Source of the DNA: Pyropia yezoensis
Taxonomy: Eukaryota > Rhodophyta > Bangiophyceae > Bangiales > Bangiaceae
Length of the DNA stretch: 64,000 nucleotides
NCBI GenBank assembly: GCA_009829735.1
Contig: CM020618.1
Span: forward strand, 12,568,568-12,632,567
Reading direction: 5' to 3'
The notes below the pieces were generated by a model. The model saw only the letters and a program-made list of their open reading frames with translations. It was not told the origin of the DNA and searched no databases. A program made the position numbers and the translations under genes. Shown piece by piece: positions 22,724 through 33,327 of the stretch; positions within the stretch are counted from its first letter, which is position 1; the number at the start of each line of letters is the position of its first letter.

Positions 22724-23239
22724 TAAAACTGCTACTAGCTGCTCGAACGACTAAACGTAGTATGTTTTTTTGACAGACGGCCACCCAATGCCTGAACACT
22801 TTTCATTCTCAGAAGCTGAAGTTTTAATGCGGTCAGAGGGGTTTTTATAAGTCAATGGGGTGCTTTCATGTTCGAGAAATGGTCTATACGTCTGGGTCTC
22901 GGTCTACCAGGCCTGAATTCAGCGAGCAGCAATACATCTGAGAGTGTTTACTGATGCACTTCCATCTCATCAACTCAAAGCCATTCCCTAAAGCTACATG
23001 CACTTCTAGAACACCGCATCGTGCCTTGGAATGCTGCTCGGAGGACGAAGTGCCATGCCATCTTCGCAAGAAAAAGAAGCGAGCTATAGCATGGAACAAG
23101 AACAGAATTCGTTCGTCCGCAAAACAAAAACAAACGCACCGCGTCCTGGCCGCTCTGACAACAGGAGAAGACTCGTACGACCAGTACTGGCTGTTTACAG
23201 ACTCAGATGATATTGAAAGTACATTCCTCATGTGTGCTA

Positions 23240-23358
23240 CTGTGCTTCCTGTAAAAGGCGGATGTTGAAGGGACGTGAGGTGAGGGATCCATTGGTTCAG
23301 ACAGCGATTTTCATCACCTTCACGTACCGTCAACATCCATTTTTTGCAGGAAGCACTA
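23240..23358. mobile_element. Diverged fourth MITE (119 bp) of the same design
   Basis: Ends CTGTGCTTCCTG and CAGGAAGCACTA form inverted repeats with inner arms GGATGTTGA/TCAACATCC. TA flanks lie at 23238-23239 and 23359-23360. Length and terminal layout equal the other copies, but the interior is different. It is therefore a sister subfamily. Confidence 0.78.
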
Positions 23359-24094
23359 TATCATGTCGCGGAGATCTGTTGCACCACTGGATTCCTAAGT
23401 TTTCAAGAGGACCGTGTTCCAAACATCCGTGTTTAATCACTAGATATATACCCGTCAGCTGTGATGGACTTAATGAGCTAGATATTGGCCTATTAAGCAT
23501 CATGATCCCTACTAAAGTCGATTCCATGTAGCTAGACTGATTGGCACCCCCCAACTTTGACCCCTCCTAGCTTCATTCTCGCTCACACTCAGACGACGTA
23601 CCTGGGCTCATTTTGTAGCTCATGTCATGGGAATTCGACTGCGCCGTCGCTCGAGCTCACTGTACGAACGTATCAGACAAAAGTGCTCCACGCCGTGAAT
23701 GTAGCTGTGGTTTTTCCGTCACTTTTTCGTCGTGTTTTCTCTTCAGCAACCAGGTACCGCTTTCTCGAGACGTGGCGTGGACTCCGATTGCGTCTTCACA
23801 TGCATGCGATGCCATCCTTCTTTTTTTTAGCGTTCGTCAGGAGTGTGGTAGCACGACCAGGACGGTACGACTTTGGGCATGTTACTCTTCTCCGCAAAAA
23901 TTGCATCCAGTGTCGATAGCTTGAAAGCAAAGTGTACCCCCGTTCTTGCGCCTGATGCTCCCTCTGATGAGGGGCTCCGCTGGAAGAGGTAGCTGAGGAG
24001 GTCAGATCGAGAGTCTCCCCGGAATAATATGGACGTACGAGACGCCAGCACTACACCTCCGGGCCCATATTACAAGCTGTGTCGGAGAGGTCTA

Positions 24095-24213
24095 TAGTGC
24101 GTCCCGTAAAAAGTGGACGTGCACGTGTCGTGATCATGTCAAATACCGGCCACTGGACCAATCAAACCCACACTGCACGATCCGTGCACGTCCACTTTTT
24201 ACGGGACGCACAA
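24095..24213. mobile_element. MITE copy 3 (119 bp), inverted orientation
   Basis: It is the reverse orientation of copies 1 and 2, with ends TAGTGCGTCCC and GGGACGCACAA. TA flanks lie at 24093-24094 and 24214-24215. Near-identity to copy 2 implies recent activity of the family. Confidence 0.93.
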
Positions 24214-25249
24214 TACCACAGGGCACTCTTGCGTCTGCCTGCGAAGTTTAGAGCGGTGAGCTGCAGTCTGCTTTCTGCACGGGGCTTTTTCTCAGGCGTC
24301 TAGCTAAATGGAATCGACTTGAGTCGAACTTTTTCGGCGCAACGGCTATCAACAGAAGCACTGCCTTGGCCAAACCATTACGTATTGGAACTCTGTTATG
24401 CGTGTTGTAGGAAGTATTCCACGTGACGCAAATGCTACCAACATCGTGCTGATGCGAGACGAGCACGGGCGCTCTTTGCTGGACAACATGGGCGCTCCTT
24501 GCTGGACGACATGCCCTTGCGATTCGGGTTGATGCTGAAGGGTATAAGGTACGTGAAGCTTCACAACCGTTATTACACCCACGTCAAGACGAACGAAGAA
24601 ATCCTGCATCACTCACGCACCGCATCTGTTCCGTTTATAATTGAGTCTGAAAAAAACAGACCCCGTAGCGAACGTGCAGGCAGACGAGACGGAGATTGAT
24701 GAGATATTGCTGCAATTGAGAGAATCGACGCTGGAGGATATTGATCTGATAAACCAGCGGGTTACGTATCCACAACATGGATGGAGAAAAAAACCGGATT
24801 CTTTTACATCCCGGATAGATTAATATATTATTAGATATCGGTTTTCCAATTAATCTATCGTTTTTTGCTGAACTTGGCATGACCCTCTGCCGCGACGCCG
24901 TGGGGCGCGCCCCTCACGTCGTCGCCCAGAAATTGCGCTTTACACCTGCTCGCTCGTCGCACTCGTTGCTGACCTTCTTGCCGCTCAGGACATATTTATA
25001 TTTCATGTAATTTTTTACGGTGGTCGAGGTCATGAATTATCCCAAGCATTCTATAGGCTGATGCCCGATGACCTTGCTGCGCTGCGGGCCATCCGTTAAC
25101 AGGTCCGGTCAGGATAGGTCAAGAGCTCGGCACCAGGTCGGTCCCCATGTGAACAGAGAGATCAGAATCTATTGGCCGGCTGAATTGGGAATCTCGTATG
25201 TGCATGGCACCTGAGCCGCCGGCCCTCGCCGACGGAACACCGTAGGGTG

Positions 25250-25274
25250 CCCCCCCCCCCCCCCCCCCCCCCCC
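25250..25274. repeat. 25-bp poly-C run
   Basis: Uninterrupted C from the end of the AT-richer island into GC-rich sequence. The length may be inexact because homopolymers are hard to sequence. Confidence 0.9.
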
Positions 25275-25654
25275 GCTGCGCCGCCCAAGCCTCCGCGGCG
25301 GGTGACTACCCACTGCGGAAGGCCGGCACCGCTGTCGAACGGGCGACAGAGGAGGGTCGGCGGGAGGGGCGGTTCCCCGACTATGTCATACGCAGGGCTC
25401 TATCCACCAGTTCCCCATCCCCCCGACGTCGCCCCCCGCTCCCCCACCCGGCGCGCGCGCGGCGAGGCTGCCTCCTTTCCCTGTCGAGGCCTCCGCCTCT
25501 GCCGTAAAAGAGCGTTTCCAACAACGTCTCGACGATCTCGATATCTTCTCTCATGCGTGGCCCCTGAGGCGATTGTGGAGCCGGGGGTGTTGCTGGATGG
25601 CCTTGTGGGCAAGTGCACTGCGGCGAGGCCAAGGCCGACTGCGACGTTGAAGCT

Positions 25655-26305
25655 GTCCGCGCAGTAGGCGACGGCGGCAGCGCCCAAGCGGGGGGGGCGC
25701 CCAGCCGTCACCATTGCCGCCCCTGGTGACAACGGGGGTGAAAAAAAAGCTGGCCTCAGCGCGGCCGACGGGCTCGCCACCCCCACTGCCACCGCCGTGG
25801 TTAATGCCGCGGCCATCGCCGCCCCCGTCCCCGCCGCCGAGGCGGCAGGGTGGCTGCCAGTGGGGGCCTTTTGCCAGGCCACAGAAGAAGAAGATGACGG
25901 CGATACCGCCAGGGGCCGCCAGCTCCTGGCGAGGAGGACAGGCGAGGGGGTGGCGCCCCGGGGGCGCGACGAGGGGGAGTCAGAGGGCGCGCCAAAGCAA
26001 CTGGGGGAGGGGGCGGGCCGCGGTAACCTGAGGCAGGCAGGACGTGGCGAAACTGGACAGAGACAGGGCAAGGCATCCGCCGCCCACTGGGAGGGAGAAG
26101 AGAGGCGTTGCCGGTCGGCGTCTGTCCCCGGCGGTTAGAGCTCGACTCGTAAGGACTCGCACGGACGCTGGTCGGAGACCGGCGATGGTCGTGTGTGGTG
26201 GGGGCACAGAAATTCCTGCTTTGCACTGCAACCTGAGCCTGGAACAATTACTGAACATGACCGAGGAACGCGACAAACATCCTGAAAAAGGACACGCTTT
26301 TCAAT
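25655..26305 (-). pseudogene. Duplicated 5' end and promoter of mutS2
   Basis: This region matches 16300-16955. It retains the transit-peptide coding (APTGSHPAAS and VAVGVASPSAALRPAF are shared), but the mutS2 start codon is changed: where the source has GGCCATGGC, this copy has GGCCTTTTGC on the plus strand. There is no MutS core downstream, so no MutS2 can be made. The conserved non-coding half lies 300 bp upstream of serC in divergent orientation. It may act as, or have brought, a promoter. A frame with an upstream ATG runs through it (26071 to 25400), but I regard that as a relic. Confidence 0.75.
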
Positions 26306-26603
26306 ATGTACGGGAGGCCACCGTGAAAGACTCGATGTCACGTGGACCCCAGATTCTTTGTGGCCAGCTCTGGCCCCTGATTGGAGAATGCACGGCAGCG
26401 TGGATCTTGTGCCTCGCCGCGTTGATCGGGCCAGGACGGGGTCGACGATGGCGACGGTGGCAGGCTCGCGATCATGGTTGCTCACCACCACTTGAGCCCC
26501 CGCGACTTGCCAGTCCGTACGTACTGTCGGCGCTTCCACGTCCGCCACTTGCCCGTCTCCGTCCGCCGCCCCTCACCCCCCCCGCTCCTCCATCGGCTTT
26601 TTC

Positions 26604-27929
26604 ATGGCGTTTGTTCCGGCTGCGACCGGCCTCCGGCTGCGTGTCCCCACGGCTGGCTCCTTTACCACCGTTCCCCGCTGCCGGTCCCTGCCGATCCCCG
26701 CCCCCGCCGCCGCGGCCGTCGGCCGTCGTGCCCGCCACGCGTCGCCCGTCATGATTGCGTCCGAGCCAGCGGCGGCGGCTGAGGCCGGCACCGCTGCCGC
26801 GTCGCCTGCCAAGCCGGCGACCAAGCCGGCGTCGCCCAACTTTTCGTCGGGCCCCTGCAAGAAGCACCCCGGCTATGATCTCGCCACCTCCCTCGGCGAC
26901 GCGCCGCTCGGTCGCTCCCACCGCTCAGCAGAGGGGATGGCCAAGATCACTGAGTCCCTGGACCGCACCCGCACCCTGCTGGGCATCCCTGACGACTACC
27001 GCATCGCGATTGTGCCTGGCAGTGATACGGGCGCGATTGAGATGGCCATGTGGTCTATGCTCGGCCCCGTCCCTGTGGACGTGTGCTACTGGGAGTCGTT
27101 TGGGAAGGGCTGGCTGGATGACATTGTCAAACAGCTCAAGCTGGACGTCCCCGTCCGGTCCATCACGGCCGACTATGGGCAGCTGCCAGACCTGGCGTCC
27201 ACGTCGGGGGAGCACGACATTGTGTTTACGTGGAACGGCACCACATCGGGGGTCAAGGTGGTAGACGGCGCCGACTGGATTGACGACGCCCGCACCGGCC
27301 TGACCTTCTGCGACGCCACGTCGGCGGTGTTTGCCATGGAGATGCCATGGGACAAGCTTGACGTCACCACCTACTCGTGGCAAAAGGTGCTTGGCGGCGA
27401 GGCTGCCCACGGGATGCTCATCCTCTCCCCCCGCGCGGTGGCGCGGCTCGAGTCGTTTACGCCGGCGCGGCCGCTGCCCAAGGTGTTCCGGATGACCAAG
27501 GGCGGCAAGCTGGACGAGAAGCTCTTCCAGGGTGCCGTCATCAACACCGTCTCTATGCTGTGTGTGGAGGATTACCTGGACGCGCTCCTGTGGGTGGACT
27601 TTTCGGGCGGCCTTGAGGCGGTCATTGCGCGGTCGCGGGCCAACCTGGGCGCCTTGGAAGCGTTTGTTGAGCGCAACGAGTGGGCCCACTTCCTCGCCAC
27701 CGACCCGGCGGTGCGGTCCAACACGTCCGTGTGCCTGGTGCTGGACATGGACAAGGACAAGGTCAAGGCGATGGTGAAGCTGCTCGCGGCCGAGGGCGTC
27801 GCGTACGATATTGGCTCCTACCGCGACGCGCCACCGGGCCTCCGCATCTGGTGCGGCGCGACCGTCGACACGGACGACGTGGTTGCCCTGGCCGAGTGGA
27901 TTGAGTGGGCCAATGCGACGCTCGCCTAG
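26604..27929 (+). CDS. serC: Phosphoserine aminotransferase, alphaproteobacterial type, plastid-targeted
   Basis: This 441-residue intronless enzyme converts 3-phosphohydroxypyruvate and glutamate to phosphoserine and 2-oxoglutarate in serine synthesis, using PLP. Residues 1 to about 75 are a Ser/Ala/Pro/Arg extension, probably an organelle transit peptide. The mature part begins near [14 protein letters not shown]. The PLP lysine is K261 in [14 protein letters not shown]. Other family marks are [34 protein letters not shown] and a C-terminal [14 protein letters not shown]. The sequence follows the form found in alphaproteobacteria rather than the E. coli or plant type, pointing to ancient transfer. 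The first ATG is used. The duplicated mutS2 promoter lies divergently upstream. Confidence 0.95.
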   Translation: MAFVPAATGLRLRVPTAGSFTTVPRCRSLPIPAPAAAAVGRRARHASPVMIASEPAAAAEAGTAAASPAKPATKPASPNFSSGPCKKHPGYDLATSLGDAPLGRSHRSAEGMAKITESLDRTRTLLGIPDDYRIAIVPGSDTGAIEMAMWSMLGPVPVDVCYWESFGKGWLDDIVKQLKLDVPVRSITADYGQLPDLASTSGEHDIVFTWNGTTSGVKVVDGADWIDDARTGLTFCDATSAVFAMEMPWDKLDVTTYSWQKVLGGEAAHGMLILSPRAVARLESFTPARPLPKVFRMTKGGKLDEKLFQGAVINTVSMLCVEDYLDALLWVDFSGGLEAVIARSRANLGALEAFVERNEWAHFLATDPAVRSNTSVCLVLDMDKDKVKAMVKLLAAEGVAYDIGSYRDAPPGLRIWCGATVDTDDVVALAEWIEWANATLA

Positions 27930-28387
27930 ACAGTGCCTGCGTGAGAGTGGGTGGCGCACGCGCGCCGCCATGTACGTTTTTCTTCCTTTTTTTGATGTAC
28001 GGACATTACGGAGCCGTGGAATCCTGTTGGTCGTGACCGCCGTCGTGCCCGGATGTACAACCAGGGCGCTTCTCTCGCACTTCCGCAGGCGCCGCCAGCG
28101 GTCCTGCGCGTGGCTCCCACGCTGGCATGGCCCGTACGGTGCCGCCGGCGTACCGCTCCATGGCCCTGGGCCACCAAACTACTCCGCGCGCGATCCCTTC
28201 CCCCTCATCTGGCTGGCAACCGAGGGCCTCCCACTGCTGGGTACATACATACATACGTACGCCCGTCCGACCAAAGCGCCTTACCACTCCACCGTGTCGC
28301 TTTCCGTAGCCAGCATCGCCACGTCCCCCCACTCTCCCATCCACGCTGATCCCCCCCTCCTCTTCATGCGCGGGGGGGGGTGGACCG
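27930..28387. other. Intergenic region between convergent genes
   Basis: No gene seen. It contains a short (ATAC)n run near 28240-28260 and a G-run at 28372-28380. It is the shared 3' region of serC and the minus-strand membrane protein gene. Confidence 0.6.
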
Positions 28388-30979
28388 TCACCACGCCCCA
28401 GGCTCCCCAGCCTTGGCACCCCGGTGCCCCCCCCCCCGTCGTAGCCGCAGCAGCCGGCCACTCCCCCCTCCCAGCGTGCTGCTACCGCCCGACTCGCGGG
28501 CGCCCGTGTCCGCCGCCGCCGTCGGCGCAGAGCGCAGCCACGCGCCGACACGCGCGCGGCGGATGGCGGCAGAGAGGCCGCTGCCGTCTTCACCGCCACC
28601 TCCGCCGCCGCCACCGCCTCCGAGACCGCCCCCGCCATCGCCGCTGCCGCCCTCCCCGACCATTGGCGGGGATGGTGGCGGCGGCGGGGGGGGCGGCGGT
28701 GCCCAGCCGTCCACCGCAAGCGCCGGCGCGTCGGATTGCCCCCCCGCCGCCGCGCCGGCCGCCCCATCCCCGCCGGTGGTGCCCGCCCAAGGGTCGGCGG
28801 CGGCGCCACGAAAGGAGGTGCCGTCGCTATCGCTCATGGGCGGCAGCGGCAGCAAAGGCTCAGACGGTCGCGCCCGCCGCCACAGCTTGCGGAGAGGGGT
28901 GGTGGTCGTGGGCGAACGGACGCTGCTCTCACCGCTGTGGCTGCTGCCGCCGCCGCCACCACCCCCCCCGCCACCTTCATCCGCTCCTCTCGCGGCTACG
29001 GGCGGGGGCGAGGCGGTAGCCCCCACGCCCAACCTGTCGTTGGCACCACGCTCGCTGCCGCCCCGCCGGCGGCGGAGAGGCAGGTGCGGCAGGCGCAGTA
29101 CCGCCGTCCCGCTCCGCGAAAGGTGCGGCGCCGACGGCGAAGCCAACTCGGTCCGCCTTGGCGACGTCCCCCCCTCCGACCCCGACGGGCGACGGGTACG
29201 CCCCCCTCCCCCACCATCGACGCTGCTTGCCCCCCCGGTAGACAAGCGGCGGCCGCTCTCTGCAGTCCCTGAACCCGCCCTTCCCTCCCGTCGCACCGCT
29301 TGGGCCACCCGCGCGGCGGTGACCGCCGTCCGCTCGGCACGGATCTGTCGCGAACGCTCTTCATAGGGCGCCGACCGCCAGGCGGCCATCTCGTTCAGAG
29401 CGGCCACCAGTTCAGTGGCGCGTGTCGTGTCTGCACGCGACGACCACACCGACCGCGACGCGGCCGCCACGACCCTCTTGCGGTCAGCGGCCGCGGCTGC
29501 GGCAGAACCAGAGTCGGCCAAGGACGGGGGGCTGTGCGTGGCGTCACGGAGGGGGGCAGCACCACGCGCCCACAGCCCCCCAGGTGAAGTCGGCGGCGTG
29601 ATGGGGGTGGTCGCCAGAGACGGGAGAGCGGCAGCAGCCGCCGCCACAGCGGCAGCCATTGCGGCCTGCCGCTGTACGACGGCTTCGGCGGCCGCCGACA
29701 TGGGCCGCCCGTCGTCGCCGTCGGTGTCGGGCGCCCCCCCGTCGCCACCGTCTGTGGCCCCCTCAAGAGGCCCGCCTGGCGGGGGCGCAGCCCGCAGAGT
29801 AATGCGCCCAGCCGTTGCCGCGCCCTCTTCCTGCTCGGGAAGCAGCAGCCGCACCGCCGCCGCGATGCGGGCGCCCACATCGGCGAGCCGGCGGCGGAGG
29901 GCGGCGGCCTCGCGCTGCCGCGCCCCCCACCGCAGCCGCTGTCGCGCCATCGCCTCTCCCGCTGCCCGCGCAGCCGCCTCAACTGCCGCTTCCTGACCCG
30001 CTGCGGACGCGCCGTGCGAGCCGGGAACAGAGACGGAGGGGGACGACGCTACCGATACCGCCTCCCCGTCGACGTCGGCCACCCACGCCTCGACCTCCAC
30101 CCGCAAGCCCCGGAGGGTGGTGGCGGTTGCGTCCACAGCGGCCGCAGCGGAGGCGCGCCGCGACGCTGCGGCGGTGAGGAGAGTCTCCGCGGCGGCGAGC
30201 GCCGCGTCAGGGGCGGACGTCAGCGCCGACGGCCCCCGTGGGGGGGGGGTAGACAGCCACGCTGCTGCCAGGCGCGCCCACGGGCCGCGGCGGAAGAGCA
30301 ACACGGCGGCGGCTACGGCGGCCCAGGCGGTAGCCACCACTGACCGGCGGGCAGTCAGCGACACCAACGCCAGCGCCCGCGAAGTGCGCCCCGAGAGGAC
30401 GACCGCAGAGGGTGCGGCGGCCGCGGGTGCGGCGGTGGCGGTCATGGCGAGGGAGCGGCCGCTGCCTAACAGCGCCAGCCCCCACACGCCCACCGCAACG
30501 GCCGCCAACAAGACCGTGACGGGGGTGATGGGCCCAAAGGCGGCCGACACCGCGTCCGCTCCATCGGCAAGAACGTTGAGCACGACCACAGCCACGGCAG
30601 CAACGCGGGAGCCCCGCCTCTCTCCTGCCTCAGCAGGCGGCTCAGGGGCGCGCCCAAACGGGCGGCCAGACCATCGTGGCGGTGACTGCGCCGGCGCCGG
30701 CGCCGGCGACGGTGGTGGGGGCGCCGGCGGCGCCGGCGGGGAGGGGGTCGGCCGGCTCGCGCCCCGCCCCCCGCCCCAGCCCCCTCCCCTCGACCCCGGC
30801 GCACGCCCGGACGGCGGGCGGGCAAACCGCGACCGAGAGGCGCGAGTGAATCGTGTCGGCGGCGGCGCCATGTCGGACGTTGCGGGCGACAGGTCTGCGG
30901 GGCTGCCACCGCCAACGGGGACGGTGGGCGGAAAGTTCCCATTTGGGGACCCGCCGCTGCCTCCAGCCGGCGGCAACAC
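28388..30979 (-). CDS. Large unrecognised membrane protein, 5' end uncertain
   Basis: A single open frame gives about 863 residues. A Pro/Gly/Arg-rich N-terminus (to ~125) is followed by three hydrophobic segments: VAAVAVVVLNVLADGADAV, VTVLLAAVAVGVWGLALLG and VVATAWAAVAAAVLLF. Then comes an Ala-rich helical, probably coiled-coil region (about 260-400, with RQREAAALRRRLADVGARI). A less biased stretch (ELVAALNEMAAWRSAPYEER) leads into a low-complexity Ser/Gly/Pro tail with poly-Gly. No domain is recognised. The frame stays open upstream of the first alternative start, and a separate ATG frame at 31380 (MAAAPRPPLRVPDAFTTAAA) may be a first exon across a G/C-tract. Opposite-strand frames are Pro/Arg-rich shadows. 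Confidence 0.6.
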   Translation of the reverse strand: MLPPAGGSGGSPNGNFPPTVPVGGGSPADLSPATSDMAPPPTRFTRASRSRFARPPSGRAPGSRGGGWGGGRGASRPTPSPPAPPAPPPPSPAPAPAQSPPRWSGRPFGRAPEPPAEAGERRGSRVAAVAVVVLNVLADGADAVSAAFGPITPVTVLLAAVAVGVWGLALLGSGRSLAMTATAAPAAAAPSAVVLSGRTSRALALVSLTARRSVVATAWAAVAAAVLLFRRGPWARLAAAWLSTPPPRGPSALTSAPDAALAAAETLLTAAASRRASAAAAVDATATTLRGLRVEVEAWVADVDGEAVSVASSPSVSVPGSHGASAAGQEAAVEAAARAAGEAMARQRLRWGARQREAAALRRRLADVGARIAAAVRLLLPEQEEGAATAGRITLRAAPPPGGPLEGATDGGDGGAPDTDGDDGRPMSAAAEAVVQRQAAMAAAVAAAAAALPSLATTPITPPTSPGGLWARGAAPLRDATHSPPSLADSGSAAAAAADRKRVVAAASRSVWSSRADTTRATELVAALNEMAAWRSAPYEERSRQIRAERTAVTAARVAQAVRREGRAGSGTAESGRRLSTGGASSVDGGGGGRTRRPSGSEGGTSPRRTELASPSAPHLSRSGTAVLRLPHLPLRRRRGGSERGANDRLGVGATASPPPVAARGADEGGGGGGGGGGSSHSGESSVRSPTTTTPLRKLWRRARPSEPLLPLPPMSDSDGTSFRGAAADPWAGTTGGDGAAGAAAGGQSDAPALAVDGWAPPPPPPPPPSPPMVGEGGSGDGGGGLGGGGGGGGGGEDGSGLSAAIRRARVGAWLRSAPTAAADTGARESGGSSTLGGGSGRLLRLRRGGGHRGAKAGEPGAW

Positions 30980-31380
30980 GCCCTCGTGGACGGCCCAGCC
31001 GCCCGCCGATGAGGAGCGGGGGTACCCGCCGGCCAGACCTCCTCCTTCCTCTGCCCCACTCCCCCCCCCCCCAGCGCCCCCGCCCCGCCCGCCCCACGTG
31101 GGGAGCCCAGTGGACGCCCGCGGCGGCGGCGCGACGCGGCGGGGTGGTCCCCCCCCCCCGGGCCCTCCCCAAACGCAGACGGCACCGGAGGCACCGCCAC
31201 CCGCCGCGCCGACGCCGCGACGAGCGCGTCGAGCCCGGACCGTGGCGGGGGGCGGCGGCGGGCGGGGGGCGCGGCCAGGCTGCCCGGCGCGTCGATTGAG
31301 TCGACGCGCGCCTGCCGGGTGGCGGCGGCGGTGGTGAACGCGTCGGGTACGCGGAGGGGGGGGCGGGGTGCGGCGGCCAT

Positions 31381-33124
31381 TGGAAGAGAAACTTGGGCGG
31401 CCCGGGGGCAGGGGGGGGGGAGGAGGGAGCGTTAGCTATGGGGGGTGGCGTGGACGCCGTCGTCCCCACCCGTCCGGGTCTGGGTCACAAACACCACGCG
31501 ACGGGGGTGGGGGGGGGGGCGATGATGAAGCGGCGCCGTCCGGTGACCCCACCTCCCCCACCGCCGCACCGGACCGCGACGCCGTGTTGTTTCTTGTACC
31601 GCTGCGACTGCGGTGTGCGACTGCGGTGAGGCGGAGCGGCGGCCGCAGCACTGCGCGACCGGAGAGGGCCGTGGGAAGAGGCAAGAGGCAAGTGGGCAAT
31701 CCGTGGGTGCCACGGAGGTGGTGGAGCCCGTGCGAGCCGAGGTAAGGGGCGCCACCGCCCACCGAGCGTGGCACACGTACCGTTGGGGGGTGTGCCGCGG
31801 GGCAAGGGGCCGCAGGGGGAGTGGAAGGTCGAGGGGTGGATGGGGAAGGGGAAGAGGAAAGGGAAACGGGGGAAGGGGCGGCCGCGGGCGGGCCGCGCGG
31901 CGCGACGACCGGCCGCCCAGTCGTCACCCGGGGGCGGATGGGGCGGGACGTGCCGTTGACAGCTCTTGGGAGGGGGGGCTGGGTGGCACCGTCCGCCCGT
32001 GGCGCTCACGTGGTGAGGGGCAAAATTGCAGCCGGCCGCACGGCGCACGCGTCAGGTGAGGGGAGGAGGGGGGGTGGGCTCCGACAGCCCCACGAGTGTA
32101 TGCAGCGGAGTTTATTTTCGCTGTGCCAGCCCACCTTCCGTTCTCCACAGGGAAGGGGCTCGCGTCCACTCGTGGCTCGCGCCCTCGTCTACTAGACTGG
32201 GGGGGGCTAGCACAGACACATGATAGGAACAGCCGCTGGGTGGCACGGGAGTAGCTGTCCCACCCGCGCGCGCAAAAGATGCAGAGGGGGGGCGTGGGGG
32301 GCGGAGAGACACCACCTGTGCCTCTCAGCGTTGCTCCGATCGTTGCCCCTGCCGCGAGTAGACCCTGTGAAAGGGGGGCCGCCAGCCAGTGGCACACGCT
32401 GTCCAAGTCTCAGGCAGCAAGGCGACAAAATCCTGAGCGTCGAACGCCACGACGTGCGGCGTGCCCGCTGAATTTATGACAGCAGACCGCGATCGAAAGC
32501 TCTGACATCGAGATGATCTTGTATTGCAGATTGTCCGCTGCCACGTGATGACTGAAAGCACGTCCTTGAGAATATGGCCGATTTCCGAAGAATGATGAGA
32601 TTCATAAGGGGGTTCACAGCAGGTCACAGCAGCATTCCACCGAAGTACCGATGTTTCCCCCCTTCCCATTGGCTGCCGCTAAATCGCGGCAGCAGGAATC
32701 GCATACGTCTCATCCGATTCGGCGCTCCTCGTCGGACCCCTCTCCGATCGACTTTCCAGGGCTGTGCTCCAGTGACGGATCCCCCCCCCAACGGGAAATT
32801 AACTGGCACAGTACTCTGAGCCCAATTCGGTAATACGAATCTTATCTCGGGGCCTGGGGCGTTGTCGGGGCCAGGGACGATCGATGTGCCATGATTGCGC
32901 GTTAGAGGGTGGTGATGCGAAGAGTCGGGACCTGGCACTCTAACTCCAGGACGAATGGCGAAAATACATTTTAAATAGGCGCCAACTGCCGTTGCAGTGG
33001 CACCAGACGCCGTGCGTTGAGGGCCCCGTGTCTGCACAATCCAGCCACTCGCGTCAGCGTGGCTGTGGCCCAAGGCGGCATGGCGTGCCCATGGCGCGCC
33101 AGCGCCGTCGCCCCAACCAGTGCG
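31381..33124. other. No confident gene
   Basis: GC-rich to 32.2 kb, then of ordinary composition. A 50-bp block at 32574-32623 recurs inverted at 44661-44710. No protein of known type is visible on either strand. The last part probably belongs to the Harbinger element that follows. Confidence 0.5.
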
Positions 33125-33308
33125 CGCCTGTCCCCATACCCGAGAACCAGCCCACAGTCGCCTGCTGCTTCTCTGCCCCCACCCCTGGTATCCAAGACTA
33201 CAGCCGCCATCTGCTTCTCTGCCCCCACCCCGGGTATCCCGTCCCACAGCCACCTCTTGCGTCTCTGCCCCCACCCCGGTTAGCCCGCCCCACTGCCGGG
33301 CTGTACCC
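33125..33308. repeat. 46-bp minisatellite, three to four copies
   Basis: CTCTGCCCCCACCCC recurs at 33171, 33217 and 33263 with an exact 46-bp period and semi-conserved spacers ending in CACAGCCGCC-like text. A degenerate copy precedes them. It lies just before the proposed start of the MYB-like gene. Confidence 0.85.
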
Positions 33309-33327
33309 GTTCCCTTGTTTTGTTGTC

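Larger units (their letters stand above)
22000..25100. other. AT-richer island with MITEs and no recognised gene
   Basis: Base composition falls sharply from the surrounding GC-rich sequence. The island holds three of the four related MITEs and several short open frames. One frame, 24641-24823, has ordinary composition (DEILLQLRESTLEDIDLINQ), but I recognise none. It is probably an old, repeatedly invaded intergenic region. Part of it (24372-24414) is shared with the region upstream of mutS2. Confidence 0.6.

Noticed and set aside
26925-27971. 348-codon minus-strand frame opposite serC
   Set aside because: It is a compositional shadow of serC, rich in His/Arg/Val-Gly repeats, with no recognisable fold.
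28380-29366. Long Pro/Arg/Ala-rich plus-strand frames opposite the membrane protein gene
   Set aside because: They mirror the minus-strand gene and arise from GC-rich codon composition.
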